Part shown: in pieces, positions 1 to 9,954 of the stretch | Layout: the number at the start of each line of letters is the position of its first letter | How positions within the stretch are numbered: position 1 is the stretch's first letter | From: Rhodobacter sp. | Lineage (GTDB): Bacteria; Pseudomonadota; Alphaproteobacteria; Rhodobacterales; Rhodobacteraceae | NCBI GenBank assembly: GCA_022824145.1 | Contig: JAJEAY010000280.1 | Location: forward strand, 1 to 39,985 | DNA length: 39,985 nucleotides | Reading direction: 5' to 3' | Translations under genes and position numbers: made by a program | Notes under the pieces: model-generated | What the model was told of the DNA's origin: nothing | Databases searched by the model: none | What the model saw: only the letters and a program-made list of their open reading frames with translations

Positions 1-162
1 CACGCCTTGGGAAGCCGAAGGGGCGGCCTGGAAGGCGGGAATCGTGACTCAACGGCGCGGATTAACATGGGCAGGCGAACATGTAGCGTTTGAAAGGTGA
101 ACAGAACGGGAATAACTTACCCCATATCAGAAACGCACCCATCCGTCTCCTTCCGTCTGCGG
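1..162. other. Window edge, no gene called
   Basis: The first 162 bases hold short open frames running in from the left edge (the longest ends near base 109). None shows a recognisable motif. They could be the tail of a gene cut by the window, but I cannot support one. Confidence 0.3.
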
Positions 163-462
163 CTAGCTGTAAGTCTCGGTCAGGTTACGGACGGCAGTTT
201 GATCACTGCGGCGGCGGGCCTGAACAAGGTCGAATGCCGCCTGACGGCGCAGCCAGAACTCAGCATTCGACCAGCCTGCGCGTTCCAGACGAATTGCCAT
301 TTCCGGAGAAACGCCCGCGGGGCCATTTAGAACCCGAGACAGCGTATGAAGGGCGACACCCAGTTCACGTGCCGCGTCGGTCACACTCAATCCGAGCGGT
401 TCCAAGCAGTTCTCGCGGATGCTGCGTCCGGGATGGGGAGGATTCACAATCGCCATGTTCAT
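163..462 (-). CDS. higA: HigA-family antitoxin (XRE/HTH)
   Basis: A 99-residue protein whose start (NPPHPG motif, then a helix-turn-helix at about residues 25-65 with [14 protein letters not shown] and SPEMAIRLE) is typical of HigA antitoxins of the HigBA type II module. The family neutralises the RelE-like mRNA interferase HigB and represses its own operon. ATG is at 462, with a second in-frame ATG two codons later. The stop of the upstream higB frame lies 8 bases before this start, the usual toxin-first order of higBA. The antitoxin looks complete while the toxin frame is broken, so it may persist only as a DNA-binding protein. Family assignment is secure; the present function is inferred. 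Confidence 0.85.
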   Translation of the reverse strand: MNMAIVNPPHPGRSIRENCLEPLGLSVTDAARELGVALHTLSRVLNGPAGVSPEMAIRLERAGWSNAEFWLRRQAAFDLVQARRRSDQTAVRNLTETYS

Positions 463-470
463 GCCATTCT

Positions 471-757
471 TCAGTGGTAGTCAGTCAGGTCGACGTCGTG
501 GACATCTCCGTCTTCAAAGCGAAATTTCACTCGCCAGTTGCCGGAAATCGAGATGTGCCAGTGCCCTTTTCGGTTGCCTTTCAGCCGATGAAGCCGATAG
601 CCGGGCAAGTCGACGTCCGAAGGCATGCAGGCTTCGTCAAGGACGGCCAGTCGGCCAGCGCGAGATTGACTCGATTCGATAGGTCAGGCGCAACCCGACT
701 AGCATCCCCGCGTTCGTATATCCGTTTAAGCCCTCTGTGACGAAAGCTGCGGATCAA
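471..757 (-). pseudogene. higB: HigB-family toxin, frameshifted
   Basis: Read from a TTG at 757, the frame gives IRSFRHRGLKRIYERGD, the standard start of HigB/RelE-like toxins, up to about residue 36 (LALA). The family sequence then continues in another frame as RLAVLDEACMPSDVDLPGYR, then LHRLKGNRKGHWHISISGNW, ending DLTDYH at the stop at 471. Loss of one base near 645-658, inside a CTGGCC-rich stretch, explains the break. If that base were restored the protein would have about 95 residues, normal for HigB, with the catalytic-side GNRKGHW and ISGNWR motifs intact. The TTG start has no strong ribosome-binding site. This may be a real loss of function or a sequencing error. Confidence 0.75.
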
Positions 758-764
758 GACGATC

Positions 765-783
765 CGTATCGCATACAGATACG
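765..783. promoter_or_regulatory. Inverted repeat upstream of higBA
   Basis: CGTATC-N7-GATACG is a perfect 6-bp inverted repeat lying 8-26 bases upstream of the higB TTG. HigA-type antitoxins bind short palindromes overlapping their own promoter, so this is the natural operator candidate. Its role is inferred from position and symmetry only. Confidence 0.35.
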
Positions 784-974
784 CTTGGCAAACGGGTCTT
801 CCGACTGGATATGGCGGCGTGCACGGTTGTGAGCGGGTGCGCCAGTGGAACTGCACTTGTGCTACGGAAGCGAGTCAGGGTCGCGACGTCAGTGCTGCCT
901 CCTAAATTTTTCCGGAGTGACCGGAACATCTCGGAACGACATCGGGCATTCGGTAGCATTACATTGATCGCCTG

Positions 975-3900
975 TCACTCGCGAGGTTTCTGTAGACTCG
1001 GAGGCAACTGACTGACGATACGTGCGGTCTCGACGCTGAGATGCACAATCCTTCGGATGGCCGCGATCAGCTCTTCGGGCTTCTGGAACCAGGCGTTCGC
1101 GTCGTTGAGAATGCCGCTCTTTTTATCTACGGTGACCCCGTAGCGGTCGATGAACCATTCGAGTGGCGTCCTGCCGTTGACGAAGTAAGCATGAGCCTCG
1201 TCAGGAATGCCCGTGAGCCGGACATGGTCGTTGACGACCAGCACCGACCGGTCGGTTTCTCCCCGCTTTCCGGCGAACCGCATCGGCTTCCCGCCCAACC
1301 GAAGATGTTCCGGAGACAGCGCGCCTTCGCAGGCACTTTCAAGGCCGAGCGGGAATTCCGGGCAGGTCTCGTACCCGACGTGGAGGTCACCCAATTCCCG
1401 TCCCGCCGCAGCGAATGCGTGGAAGTCATCCGCCAGCGGGATCCTGGCGATCTCACTGGCAAGTGCGTTCGGAAAGGCTTCCCGAAAATCTGATGCATGC
1501 AGAGCGCCGTACACATAGTCGAAGATACTGTCCTTGCAGATGCCCGGATTACGGTAATGACTCCGAAACCTTTCGAGTGCGTGATCAGTAATGTTGTCCA
1601 CACACCTGACTTCCTCGGCACTGCCCTCAAACAGATCGTCTGAGCCTTTTCCACGTAAAGGAAGCTCTTCGAACCGGTAACGAGGGAAGCACTGGCCTTT
1701 CGAAATCAATTCCAAGTCCGGCATGGTATCGACCATGAGTGCCGAAAACGGCTTTGTAGAGCCAACACCCGGCACGCAGATGGCCCGGTTTTCGGTGCCT
1801 GCGGTGGGAAAGATTCGATTCTGCTGATATTTGTTGCTAACCAGAAGATATTCTACGTAACAATGTTGTTCGACAAACGGGCGATATGCGGTTGTCCACA
1901 AATTCTCTGGCGTGTATTTTACATCTCTCTTTCGTTTCAGATTTCTTTTCAATTCACGGTCCCAGTGCGTTGAGCTAGAGTGCCGCCTAGCAGCTTCACT
2001 TGCCTCTTCTAACGTCGGATTTTCGCCCAATTCCGCAAGAGCCGATTGATAATCCTCGATCATCTGTCTGGCGTTCTCTTGGCAGGTGTCGCGACTGAAA
2101 TTGTAAAGATATGCGTCGCGCCCGGTTTTGTAGCCATTGCTGAACAACCTGAAGATCGTGTCGTCTGCCTTGCCGGACTTGGCAGCTTTCGACCCCAGCG
2201 GCACCAGTTCCCCGAAACCTGCCTCGCGCTTGCCGATCCATCCGTGATGCACGTCCGGCGCGATTTCCTGCCATTGCCCGATGCCGTCGATCGACTTCCA
2301 GCCGCTCAGCCTGGAGAGCTTCTCCTCGGCGGTCAGAAAGTCGCCGATGTCGTGGTAGCGGATGCGGCAGCCGTCATGCGCAGCGTCGGGATTTTTCGCA
2401 AGGACCGTGATCGCTACAGGCGCACGGGAACCGGAGCCGAACACCTTGCCACCCTCACGTTTCGACAGCTCACCCTGAGTGCGCTGGTTTCCCCGCAGGT
2501 TCACGACATGGACAGAGGTAAACTCCTCCGCGAGGCAGGCGCGGATGCCGGAGTCCACGTTGCCGTCGATCCAGGAGCCGTTCGTCACGAAGCCGATCAC
2601 GCCCCGGTTTCCGATCCTGTCCGATGCCCATCTGATGGCCAGCTTGTAGCTGTCGTAAAGACTGTTCTTGTTTGTCGCCGCTGACCGCTTGGCGTAGGTA
2701 CGTTCGATCCGCCCATAGAGATGCGGATAGCTGGTGCCTTTCTTTCCCGCCTCCCATGGCGGATTTCCAACGATCACCCTGATGTCCTGCTTCCTCTGCC
2801 TCTCCCGCCGGCTGGAATTGTCCGCCAGCAGAGCGGCCATGAAATCATCGCTCTCGCCCATCTGGAAGGTGTCGGTCAGGCAGACGCGCTCGAAGGGCTG
2901 GTAATCACCGCCTACGGTTCCGTGGAACGCCGCCTCGATGTTCACCGACGCTATGTAGTAGGCGAGAAGGACGATCTCGTTGGCGTGCAGCTCTTTTCCG
3001 TACTTGCGCTCCAAGTCCGCATTGTCGATCAGTCCTGACTGAATCAGCCGGGCCAGGAAAGTTCCGGTTCCGGCGAACGGGTCGAGGATGTGTACGCCCT
3101 CGTCGCCGAGGCCGGTGCCGAACTCCCGCTCGAGGGAGTCAGCCACCGAATGCAGGATGAAATCCACGACCTCAACCGGAGTGTAGACGATCCCGAGCTT
3201 CGCGCTGGTCTCCTTGAAGGCGTTGCGGAAGAACCTGTCGTAGAGTTCGGCGACGATCTTCTGTTTCGCCTCGTCGGTGGTGGCACCCTGCACGCGGCGG
3301 CGGACGGAATCGTAGAAATCATCCAGCGTCTCGGCTTCGGCCTGGATGCCGGTTGGCTTGATGACGTCGAGAACGGTCTGCATTGCCTGGCTGACGGGGT
3401 TCCTGGCCGTGAACCGCTCCTCCCCGAACAGCGCGTCGAAGACCGGCCCGGTGACGAGATGCTGGGCCAGCATCTCGACCGCGTCCTCCCGCGTGACCCC
3501 GGGATTGAGATCGTCCTGCAGTTCCCTGACGAAGTCCCCGAAAAGTTCGGCCCTGACCTGGGCGTCGGGATCGTCCGCGGCATGACCGGCGGGGGTCACG
3601 AGGGCAGTGATTCGCTTGATGTGCGCCCGGGCGATCTGCGCGACGTCCCCCGCCCATTCATCCCAGTACTTCCGTGAGCCGCATTTCTCGACGATCTTCG
3701 CGAGGATCGCGCCGGGAAGATCCTCGAACAGGCTCGCCTGCTCCGGAATCCTGCGATGGGGCGTTCCGTCACCGTCGGCATCCTGATCGGCTGCCGCGCC
3801 GCCGCCGATGCCGGGGCCGTCGCCCGCTGCCGATGGTGGTGTCCAGCCGGACAGCGCGATGATGGAAAGGTGCTTCGGGCTCTCGCCCATCTCGATGCGG

Positions 3901-5846
3901 TTCAATTCTGCGTCGAACCCTTCGTCATGGCTGCGGATGGCGTTCAGCATCTGCCAGACCTTGCGCCAGCGCTCGTTGTCGTCGAGGAGCGCCGCGGCGG
4001 ACGCGCCCGGCGCCACGACCACCGGAAGGACGATGTATCCCATCCTCTTGCCTTCGGCCTTCCGCATGACCCGCCCCACCGCCTGCACGACCTCGATCTG
4101 GCTCCTGCGCGGATGCATGAACAGGATTCCGTCAAGCGCTGGCAGGTCGACGCCTTCGGTGAGGCACCGGGCGTTGGTCAGGATGCGGCACTCGCCCTCA
4201 TCGGGCGAATCCAGCCAGGCCAGGGCTTCTCCGCGCTTGGACGCGTTGAAGGTGCCGTCGACATGCCTCGCAGGGGCGTCATGCTCGGGAAGCGGATTGC
4301 CGCCGACGTTCTCCTGAAGATCCACGGCCCTGTACCTGCGCGCAAGGTCGCCAAGCCGCCGTTCAAGCTGTTCGGAGGCGCGGATCGTCCTGCAGAAGGC
4401 GATGGCGCGGCGCATCGGCTCGCGCTCATTATCGGGGAATTCCTCGGGGTCGGCCTTGGCCAGTGCCCGCCAGCAGCCTATCATCAGGGCCGCGTCGTCC
4501 AGCTTCAGCTCGTGGTCGGGATCCGCCGCGTACTGCGCCAGGACCCGTTCCGCTATGTCTTCGGAGACCGTCAGGACGATGACCCTGTAATCGGCCAGCA
4601 GGTCGTTCTCGACCGCCTTCGCGAAGCCGAGCTCGTAGAGGACGGGCCCGTAGAGTTCCTCGTCGTCCATGGAACAGAGCGCCGCGGCAAGGTCGCCGGC
4701 CTTGGTGCGGGCGCTTTCCGCATAGACCTTGGGTGTGGCGGTCATGTAGAGACGGCGCGACGCGAGAATGCGGTCATCGCCGTGGATCCGGGTGAAGTTC
4801 GACGGTTCCTCGCCCTTGATGACCGCGCCCGCGGTGCGGTGCGCCTCGTCGCAGACCGCCAGGTCGAATCCGGGGAGGCCATGTTCCTTCTGCGCGGCCT
4901 CCAGGACCGGCGACGACTGGTATGTCGCGAAAACGACAGTCATGGCGTCCGCGTCTTCCGCGGACGCCCTTTCGGCGAGCCGGGCCGCGTCGGTAGTGGC
5001 TGGCCATGCAAGGTCCAGGACGTCCATGTCGATGCTGTCGTCCTGCGTCCTCTTCCTCTTGCCGACCTGGGAATCGGAGCAGACGGCGAAGGCCCGAAGC
5101 CTGACCTCCGCGTCCCTGGCCCATGCCTGGACGGTCTGCGACATCAGCGCCAGGGACGGGACAAGGTAGAGAACCCGTCCTCCCCTGCCAGCCAGCCGTT
5201 CGGCGGCCCGTAGCGCGGTCAGGGTCTTGCCCGTACCGCAGGCCATGATGGCCTTGCCGCGGCTGCCTTCGCCGGAAAGGCCGACCGCGATCCGGCCGAC
5301 CGCCTCGACCTGGTGCGGCCGCAGGACCGGCGGCGCCGCAACCGCGACTTCCGCCTCTTCCGAATACTGCGACCAGTCGATCGGGCTTGCCCGCAGGCTG
5401 TGAATGCCCAGCCGGGTGACGGGAACGGCTTGCCGCCTGAGCGTTTCCTCGGCGTTCCTCGACCAGTCGCAGCCGGTCGTGTCGATGATGATCCGGCGCG
5501 TGAAGTCCGCGGTTCCGGATTCCGCCAGGAACGAATCGATTTCGGTCTTTGAAACGGTCGTTCCCTCGGCATGGAACTTGCACTGCACCGCCGCGAATCC
5601 GCCGCCGTCCGCGAGTTCGGCCACAAGGTCGATACCGGTGTCCTGTTCCGCAATGCCGCGCATCCTCGCCCAGTCGCCGTAGCGCCAGACGTTTTCAAAC
5701 TGCAGGCGCTGTTCCGGATCGTGCTTCAGGAAGGCGATGCAGAGGCGCTCGAAGGCGTCGCCCGCCGCCCTCTGGCGGGCGAAGTCGGCGCTGGCCATCT
5801 CCGCCCGCCAGCGCTCCAGAAAAATGTCTATCGTTCGGTTCGGCAC
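975..5846 (-). CDS. Type ISP restriction-modification enzyme (nuclease-helicase-methylase)
   Basis: A 1623-residue single polypeptide combining all activities of a restriction-modification system, as in the LlaGI/LlaBIII (Type ISP) family. Domains in order: an Mrr-like PD-(D/E)xK nuclease (D73, QCK at 88-90); an SF2 helicase/translocase (LRPHQ 175-179, Walker A ACGTGKT 202-208, DEAH 333-336, TATP 369-372, motif VI QAVGRVMR 588-595); a linker/coupling region; an N6-adenine methylase (YTPVEVVDFI 888-897, motif I DPFAGTGTF 922-930, motif IV NPPW 1028-1031); and a long C-terminal target-recognition region. Family members modify one strand of an asymmetric site and translocate along unmodified DNA until two converging enzymes cleave it. 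The start codon is GTG at 5846. No frameshift is seen, so the enzyme looks intact. It sits beside higBA, suggesting a small defence segment. The recognition site cannot be read from sequence. Confidence 0.9.
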   Translation of the reverse strand: MPNRTIDIFLERWRAEMASADFARQRAAGDAFERLCIAFLKHDPEQRLQFENVWRYGDWARMRGIAEQDTGIDLVAELADGGGFAAVQCKFHAEGTTVSKTEIDSFLAESGTADFTRRIIIDTTGCDWSRNAEETLRRQAVPVTRLGIHSLRASPIDWSQYSEEAEVAVAAPPVLRPHQVEAVGRIAVGLSGEGSRGKAIMACGTGKTLTALRAAERLAGRGGRVLYLVPSLALMSQTVQAWARDAEVRLRAFAVCSDSQVGKRKRTQDDSIDMDVLDLAWPATTDAARLAERASAEDADAMTVVFATYQSSPVLEAAQKEHGLPGFDLAVCDEAHRTAGAVIKGEEPSNFTRIHGDDRILASRRLYMTATPKVYAESARTKAGDLAAALCSMDDEELYGPVLYELGFAKAVENDLLADYRVIVLTVSEDIAERVLAQYAADPDHELKLDDAALMIGCWRALAKADPEEFPDNEREPMRRAIAFCRTIRASEQLERRLGDLARRYRAVDLQENVGGNPLPEHDAPARHVDGTFNASKRGEALAWLDSPDEGECRILTNARCLTEGVDLPALDGILFMHPRRSQIEVVQAVGRVMRKAEGKRMGYIVLPVVVAPGASAAALLDDNERWRKVWQMLNAIRSHDEGFDAELNRIEMGESPKHLSIIALSGWTPPSAAGDGPGIGGGAAADQDADGDGTPHRRIPEQASLFEDLPGAILAKIVEKCGSRKYWDEWAGDVAQIARAHIKRITALVTPAGHAADDPDAQVRAELFGDFVRELQDDLNPGVTREDAVEMLAQHLVTGPVFDALFGEERFTARNPVSQAMQTVLDVIKPTGIQAEAETLDDFYDSVRRRVQGATTDEAKQKIVAELYDRFFRNAFKETSAKLGIVYTPVEVVDFILHSVADSLEREFGTGLGDEGVHILDPFAGTGTFLARLIQSGLIDNADLERKYGKELHANEIVLLAYYIASVNIEAAFHGTVGGDYQPFERVCLTDTFQMGESDDFMAALLADNSSRRERQRKQDIRVIVGNPPWEAGKKGTSYPHLYGRIERTYAKRSAATNKNSLYDSYKLAIRWASDRIGNRGVIGFVTNGSWIDGNVDSGIRACLAEEFTSVHVVNLRGNQRTQGELSKREGGKVFGSGSRAPVAITVLAKNPDAAHDGCRIRYHDIGDFLTAEEKLSRLSGWKSIDGIGQWQEIAPDVHHGWIGKREAGFGELVPLGSKAAKSGKADDTIFRLFSNGYKTGRDAYLYNFSRDTCQENARQMIEDYQSALAELGENPTLEEASEAARRHSSSTHWDRELKRNLKRKRDVKYTPENLWTTAYRPFVEQHCYVEYLLVSNKYQQNRIFPTAGTENRAICVPGVGSTKPFSALMVDTMPDLELISKGQCFPRYRFEELPLRGKGSDDLFEGSAEEVRCVDNITDHALERFRSHYRNPGICKDSIFDYVYGALHASDFREAFPNALASEIARIPLADDFHAFAAAGRELGDLHVGYETCPEFPLGLESACEGALSPEHLRLGGKPMRFAGKRGETDRSVLVVNDHVRLTGIPDEAHAYFVNGRTPLEWFIDRYGVTVDKKSGILNDANAWFQKPEELIAAIRRIVHLSVETARIVSQLPPSLQKPRE

Positions 5847-5933
5847 GGAAAGCTCGCAATTCTGTCAATTTGCTCCAAGCCGCGTAGGCGGGGAGGTCAG
5901 ACTAGTCACCTCGTGACAGATGAACGCTTCGGT

Positions 5934-6881
5934 CTAGCTCGCGAATGACCTTTCGATCATGTCGAGCGTCTCCATGGCGCTTAGCACGTCGGCGACCGAC
6001 CCGTTAGGTGTGCGGTTTTCCTGAATTGCCGAGATGAATTCACGGTCGATCAGTTCGATTCCGTTGCTGGACACCGCCACGCCTGACAGGTCGATCTGGT
6101 TGTCCCGGCCGTCGTACAGATCGTCATAGCGCGCGATATAGGTGCCGTTGTCGCATATATAACGGAAAAACGTGCCCAGCGGCCCATCGTTGTTGAAGCT
6201 GAGCGACAGCGTGCAGATCGCACCCGAAGGCACTTTCATGCCGATTGACATGTCCATCGCGATGCCCAGTTTGGGATGATCCGGGCCCTGCAGGCCGAAG
6301 GCTTTGGAACAGGTTTCGCCGGTTTGGTATTGGAACAGATCGACCGTGTGGCAGGCATGATGCCACAGCAGGTGATCTGTCCAGCTGCGCGGCTCGCCCT
6401 TGGCATTCATGTTCGAGCGGCGAAAGAAGTAGGTCTGCACATCCAATTGCTGGATCTTCAGTTCGCCGGATTGGATTTTGTTATGAATCCACTGGTGGCT
6501 CGGGTTGAAGCGGCGCACATGGCCTGCCATGGCAAGAACGCCGGTCTCCTTCTGCACACGCACGATTTCCCGGCTGTCAGCAAGCGAATCCGCCATTGGG
6601 ATTTCGACCAGCACAGGCTTGCCCGCCTTCATGCAGGCGGTCGCCTGTTCCACATGCAGCTGTGTGGGCGTCGCGAGGATCACTGCATCGACGTCATCGC
6701 GCGCGATGCATTCCTCCAGCGTCGTTCCGGCATGATTCACGCCGCGTTCGTCCGCGATGGCTTCGATCCTGTCCTTTTTCGGTCCCATCACCGAGGTTAC
6801 TTCGACACCCTCGATGCTGGCCAGGGCGTCCAGATGTTTCATGCCAAAGGCGCCATAGGCGCCGGCGACGCAGATACGCAT
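5934..6881 (-). CDS. ligC: 4-carboxy-2-hydroxymuconate-6-semialdehyde dehydrogenase
   Basis: A Gfo/Idh/MocA-family NAD(P)-dependent oxidoreductase that oxidises 4-carboxy-2-hydroxymuconate-6-semialdehyde (as its hemiacetal) to 2-pyrone-4,6-dicarboxylate, the second step of protocatechuate 4,5-cleavage. The Rossmann motif GAYGAFG is at residues 7-13, the EIP segment at 93-95, and the family-specific LLWHHACHTVDLF at about 171-183. I chose the ATG at 6881 because an AAGGA ribosome-binding site precedes it and it gives 315 residues, the length known for LigC. An ATG at 6902 would add 7 residues and overlap the ligB end by 8 bases. It is the last gene of the ligABC arm. Confidence 0.92.
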   Translation of the reverse strand: MRICVAGAYGAFGMKHLDALASIEGVEVTSVMGPKKDRIEAIADERGVNHAGTTLEECIARDDVDAVILATPTQLHVEQATACMKAGKPVLVEIPMADSLADSREIVRVQKETGVLAMAGHVRRFNPSHQWIHNKIQSGELKIQQLDVQTYFFRRSNMNAKGEPRSWTDHLLWHHACHTVDLFQYQTGETCSKAFGLQGPDHPKLGIAMDMSIGMKVPSGAICTLSLSFNNDGPLGTFFRYICDNGTYIARYDDLYDGRDNQIDLSGVAVSSNGIELIDREFISAIQENRTPNGSVADVLSAMETLDMIERSFAS

Positions 6882-6894
6882 GCTCTTGTGTCCT

Positions 6895-8138
<1,244 letters not shown>

Positions 8139-8198
8139 CTTTCCTCCTCCTATGCCGACAGGATGGTTTCCGCCAACGGGGCAAAGCGAATGCAAAGG

Positions 8199-8234
8199 TT
8201 GGCAAGGTGTAGATCACTGATCGCAATTTGCCAA
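8199..8234 (-). promoter_or_regulatory. Nested inverted repeat upstream of ligA
   Basis: A perfect outer repeat TTGGCAA/TTGCCAA (8199-8205, 8228-8234) encloses a second perfect repeat GATCA-C-TGATC (8212-8222), both centred on about 8217. It lies 61 bases upstream of the ligA start. Symmetry and position suit a regulator-binding site, possibly for the neighbouring LysR protein; an RNA hairpin in the leader is the alternative. The function is inferred. Confidence 0.4.
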
Positions 8235-8566
8235 TCTGCGACAGCCATGCTCGTCGTGTCCTTAATTCCCAAGATCGGCCAGGGTTCACTTGGTTTCATG
8301 CGCTTCGGTATCTGCGACGCGTGTCCCGATCGGTCGCATTCAAGTCGAATGCCGTCCGCCGAACATCGTTGGTCTCCCGGTTTCACTCATGTCGCGATCG
8401 CCGTGCCCGCGTCGCCAATACAGATGAACTCCAGATCAGGGAGTGCGTCATTTCCTTCGGTTTGTTCAGATGCTTCTGCAAATCCCGCTGCCAGTGGTTT
8501 TCCGCCGACAGCATAATGGAGGGGCCTTGCTGTGGGGAAATAAAATGCTCAGTTCCGGTATAAGAT
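8235..8566. other. lysR-ligA intergenic region
   Basis: About 330 bases between the lysR stop and the ligA inverted repeat. I see no gene with a convincing start or family resemblance. The ligABC promoter probably lies here or in the adjoining repeat, but I could not pick a clear -35/-10 pair. Confidence 0.4.
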
Positions 8567-9799
8567 TTAGGTATTGAGCTGTTTCTGTTCGCTCGACGAC
8601 GACGCCTCGCGTATCAGATCCAGCAGCCTCCGTTGGGTCGGCGTAGGATGCCAGTTCTTTCGGTACGTCAGGCCTATCGGACGCAGATTGTCGGGGAGGG
8701 GGACATTCAGCGGCACCAAAATACCCTGCTCCAGTTCAACAGCCATCTGGCGCCGCGACATGATCGTCACGTAATCGCCCTGCATCAGCAGTCCACGCAC
8801 AAGCACCAGCGAACTGGAGACGGCGCGCACCGGTGTGGTTTCAAGCTCTTCTATCCTGACAGTCCGAAACAGGTAGGAACCGGCCGGAGTCGACTTGGGA
8901 GGCGCGATCCAGGGATACGACAGCGTTTCTTCAAGGGTGACATTGTCCTGGCCTGCCAACGGGTGGCCGGCACCGACTGCCACGGCGAGCGAGTCATCGA
9001 AGAGGTGTTCCTGCACCACTTCGTCGGCGGGAAGAGGGTCGCGCAGCGCTCCGACCAGAAAGTCCAGATCTCCGTATCGCAGGCTCCGCAGCAACTCATC
9101 GTATGGCCCGTCGATGGTGCGAATCTGAACCCTAAGTGTTTCGGACACCAGGGAGTTAATTGCGGACGGAAGAATATGCGTTCGTGACAGGGGCATAGAG
9201 CCAATCACGATCCGGATGCTGTCGGTTCCCTTGGCGAGGGCGATTTCGTCATGGCCTTGCTTCAGCTCGGCGCCCGCCAATTTTATCCCGCGCGCGAACT
9301 GTTCAGCCGCCGGAGTCAGTTCAACGCCCTTTTGGGTGGCGTGGAAAAACGGAATGCCTGCCAGCCCCTCAAGATCGCGGGCAGCCCGGTGGATGGACGG
9401 TTGCGAGACTCCGGCACGCCGCGCTGCAAGCGTGAAACTGCCGGTTTCCCATACAGCGATCAGAGCGCGCATCTGGCTGGCCGAAACATTCCTGAAGAAC
9501 GCTGAATCGGATTGGCGGGTACGAGAGGCCGCCGACTTCATTGCCATCGCCGCACCCCCTTCGAGATGGACAAGCAGACGCCGCACGCGATTCAGGAATA
9601 CCCGGCCGGACGGGGTCACGAACATCCCCTCTGGCCGCCGGTCGAACAGCGTCAGCCCAAGGGATCGCTCCAAGCCGCCAATCGCCTGGGTCACGGCTGG
9701 CTGGCTAAGGTGGACCCGGCCTGCCGCCGCGCTGACGTTCTTGAGATCGGAGACTTCCTTGAATGCCCGCAAATGGCGCAGATTCGGGAGTTTTTCCAT
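8567..9799 (-). CDS. LysR-type regulator with two N-terminal HTH domains
   Basis: A 410-residue transcription factor, about 100 residues longer than a normal LysR protein. The first winged HTH is at residues 5-65 (LRAFKEVSDLKNVSAAAGRV, SQPAVTQAIGGLE, LFDRR, TPSG). A second complete LysR-like HTH is at about 107-165 (MRALIAVWETGSFTLAARRA, SQPSIHRAARDLE, FFHATQKGVELT). The effector-binding domain occupies about 195-395 (IRIVIGSMPLSRTHILPSAI, GDLDFLVGAL). It lies between the two arms of the protocatechuate pathway and is divergent from galB, so it is the probable pathway regulator, with a pathway intermediate as likely inducer. The regulatory role is inferred; the duplicated HTH is seen directly. 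Confidence 0.88.
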   Translation of the reverse strand: MEKLPNLRHLRAFKEVSDLKNVSAAAGRVHLSQPAVTQAIGGLERSLGLTLFDRRPEGMFVTPSGRVFLNRVRRLLVHLEGGAAMAMKSAASRTRQSDSAFFRNVSASQMRALIAVWETGSFTLAARRAGVSQPSIHRAARDLEGLAGIPFFHATQKGVELTPAAEQFARGIKLAGAELKQGHDEIALAKGTDSIRIVIGSMPLSRTHILPSAINSLVSETLRVQIRTIDGPYDELLRSLRYGDLDFLVGALRDPLPADEVVQEHLFDDSLAVAVGAGHPLAGQDNVTLEETLSYPWIAPPKSTPAGSYLFRTVRIEELETTPVRAVSSSLVLVRGLLMQGDYVTIMSRRQMAVELEQGILVPLNVPLPDNLRPIGLTYRKNWHPTPTQRRLLDLIREASSSSEQKQLNT

Positions 9800-9834
9800 A
9801 ATTACAATATACAGGCATGACTCAATGAATTCAA

Positions 9835-9858
9835 TTTTTGCACCGCCTATAGCAAAAA
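9835..9858. promoter_or_regulatory. Inverted repeat in the lysR-galB divergent promoter region
   Basis: TTTTTGC-N10-GCAAAAA (9835-9841, 9852-9858) is a perfect 7-bp inverted repeat, 36-59 bases upstream of lysR and about 97 bases upstream of galB. LysR regulators usually bind dyads between themselves and a divergent target, so this is the main operator candidate for galB-ligI control and autoregulation. Inferred from position. Confidence 0.4.
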
Positions 9859-9954
9859 ATTATGAACGTGACGCCGAATCGAATGGTCAGCCCCAAGACC
9901 GGTTGGCTATGCTTTTTTAGAGAACTTTCAACACGGCAAAACGGAGTACTCCCA

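Noticed and set aside
3756-5213. A long plus-strand open frame (about 485 codons) antisense to the restriction-modification gene.
   Set aside because: It is Arg/Gly/Pro-rich with no family motif and lies opposite a gene with unmistakable helicase motifs; GC-rich coding DNA produces such antisense frames.
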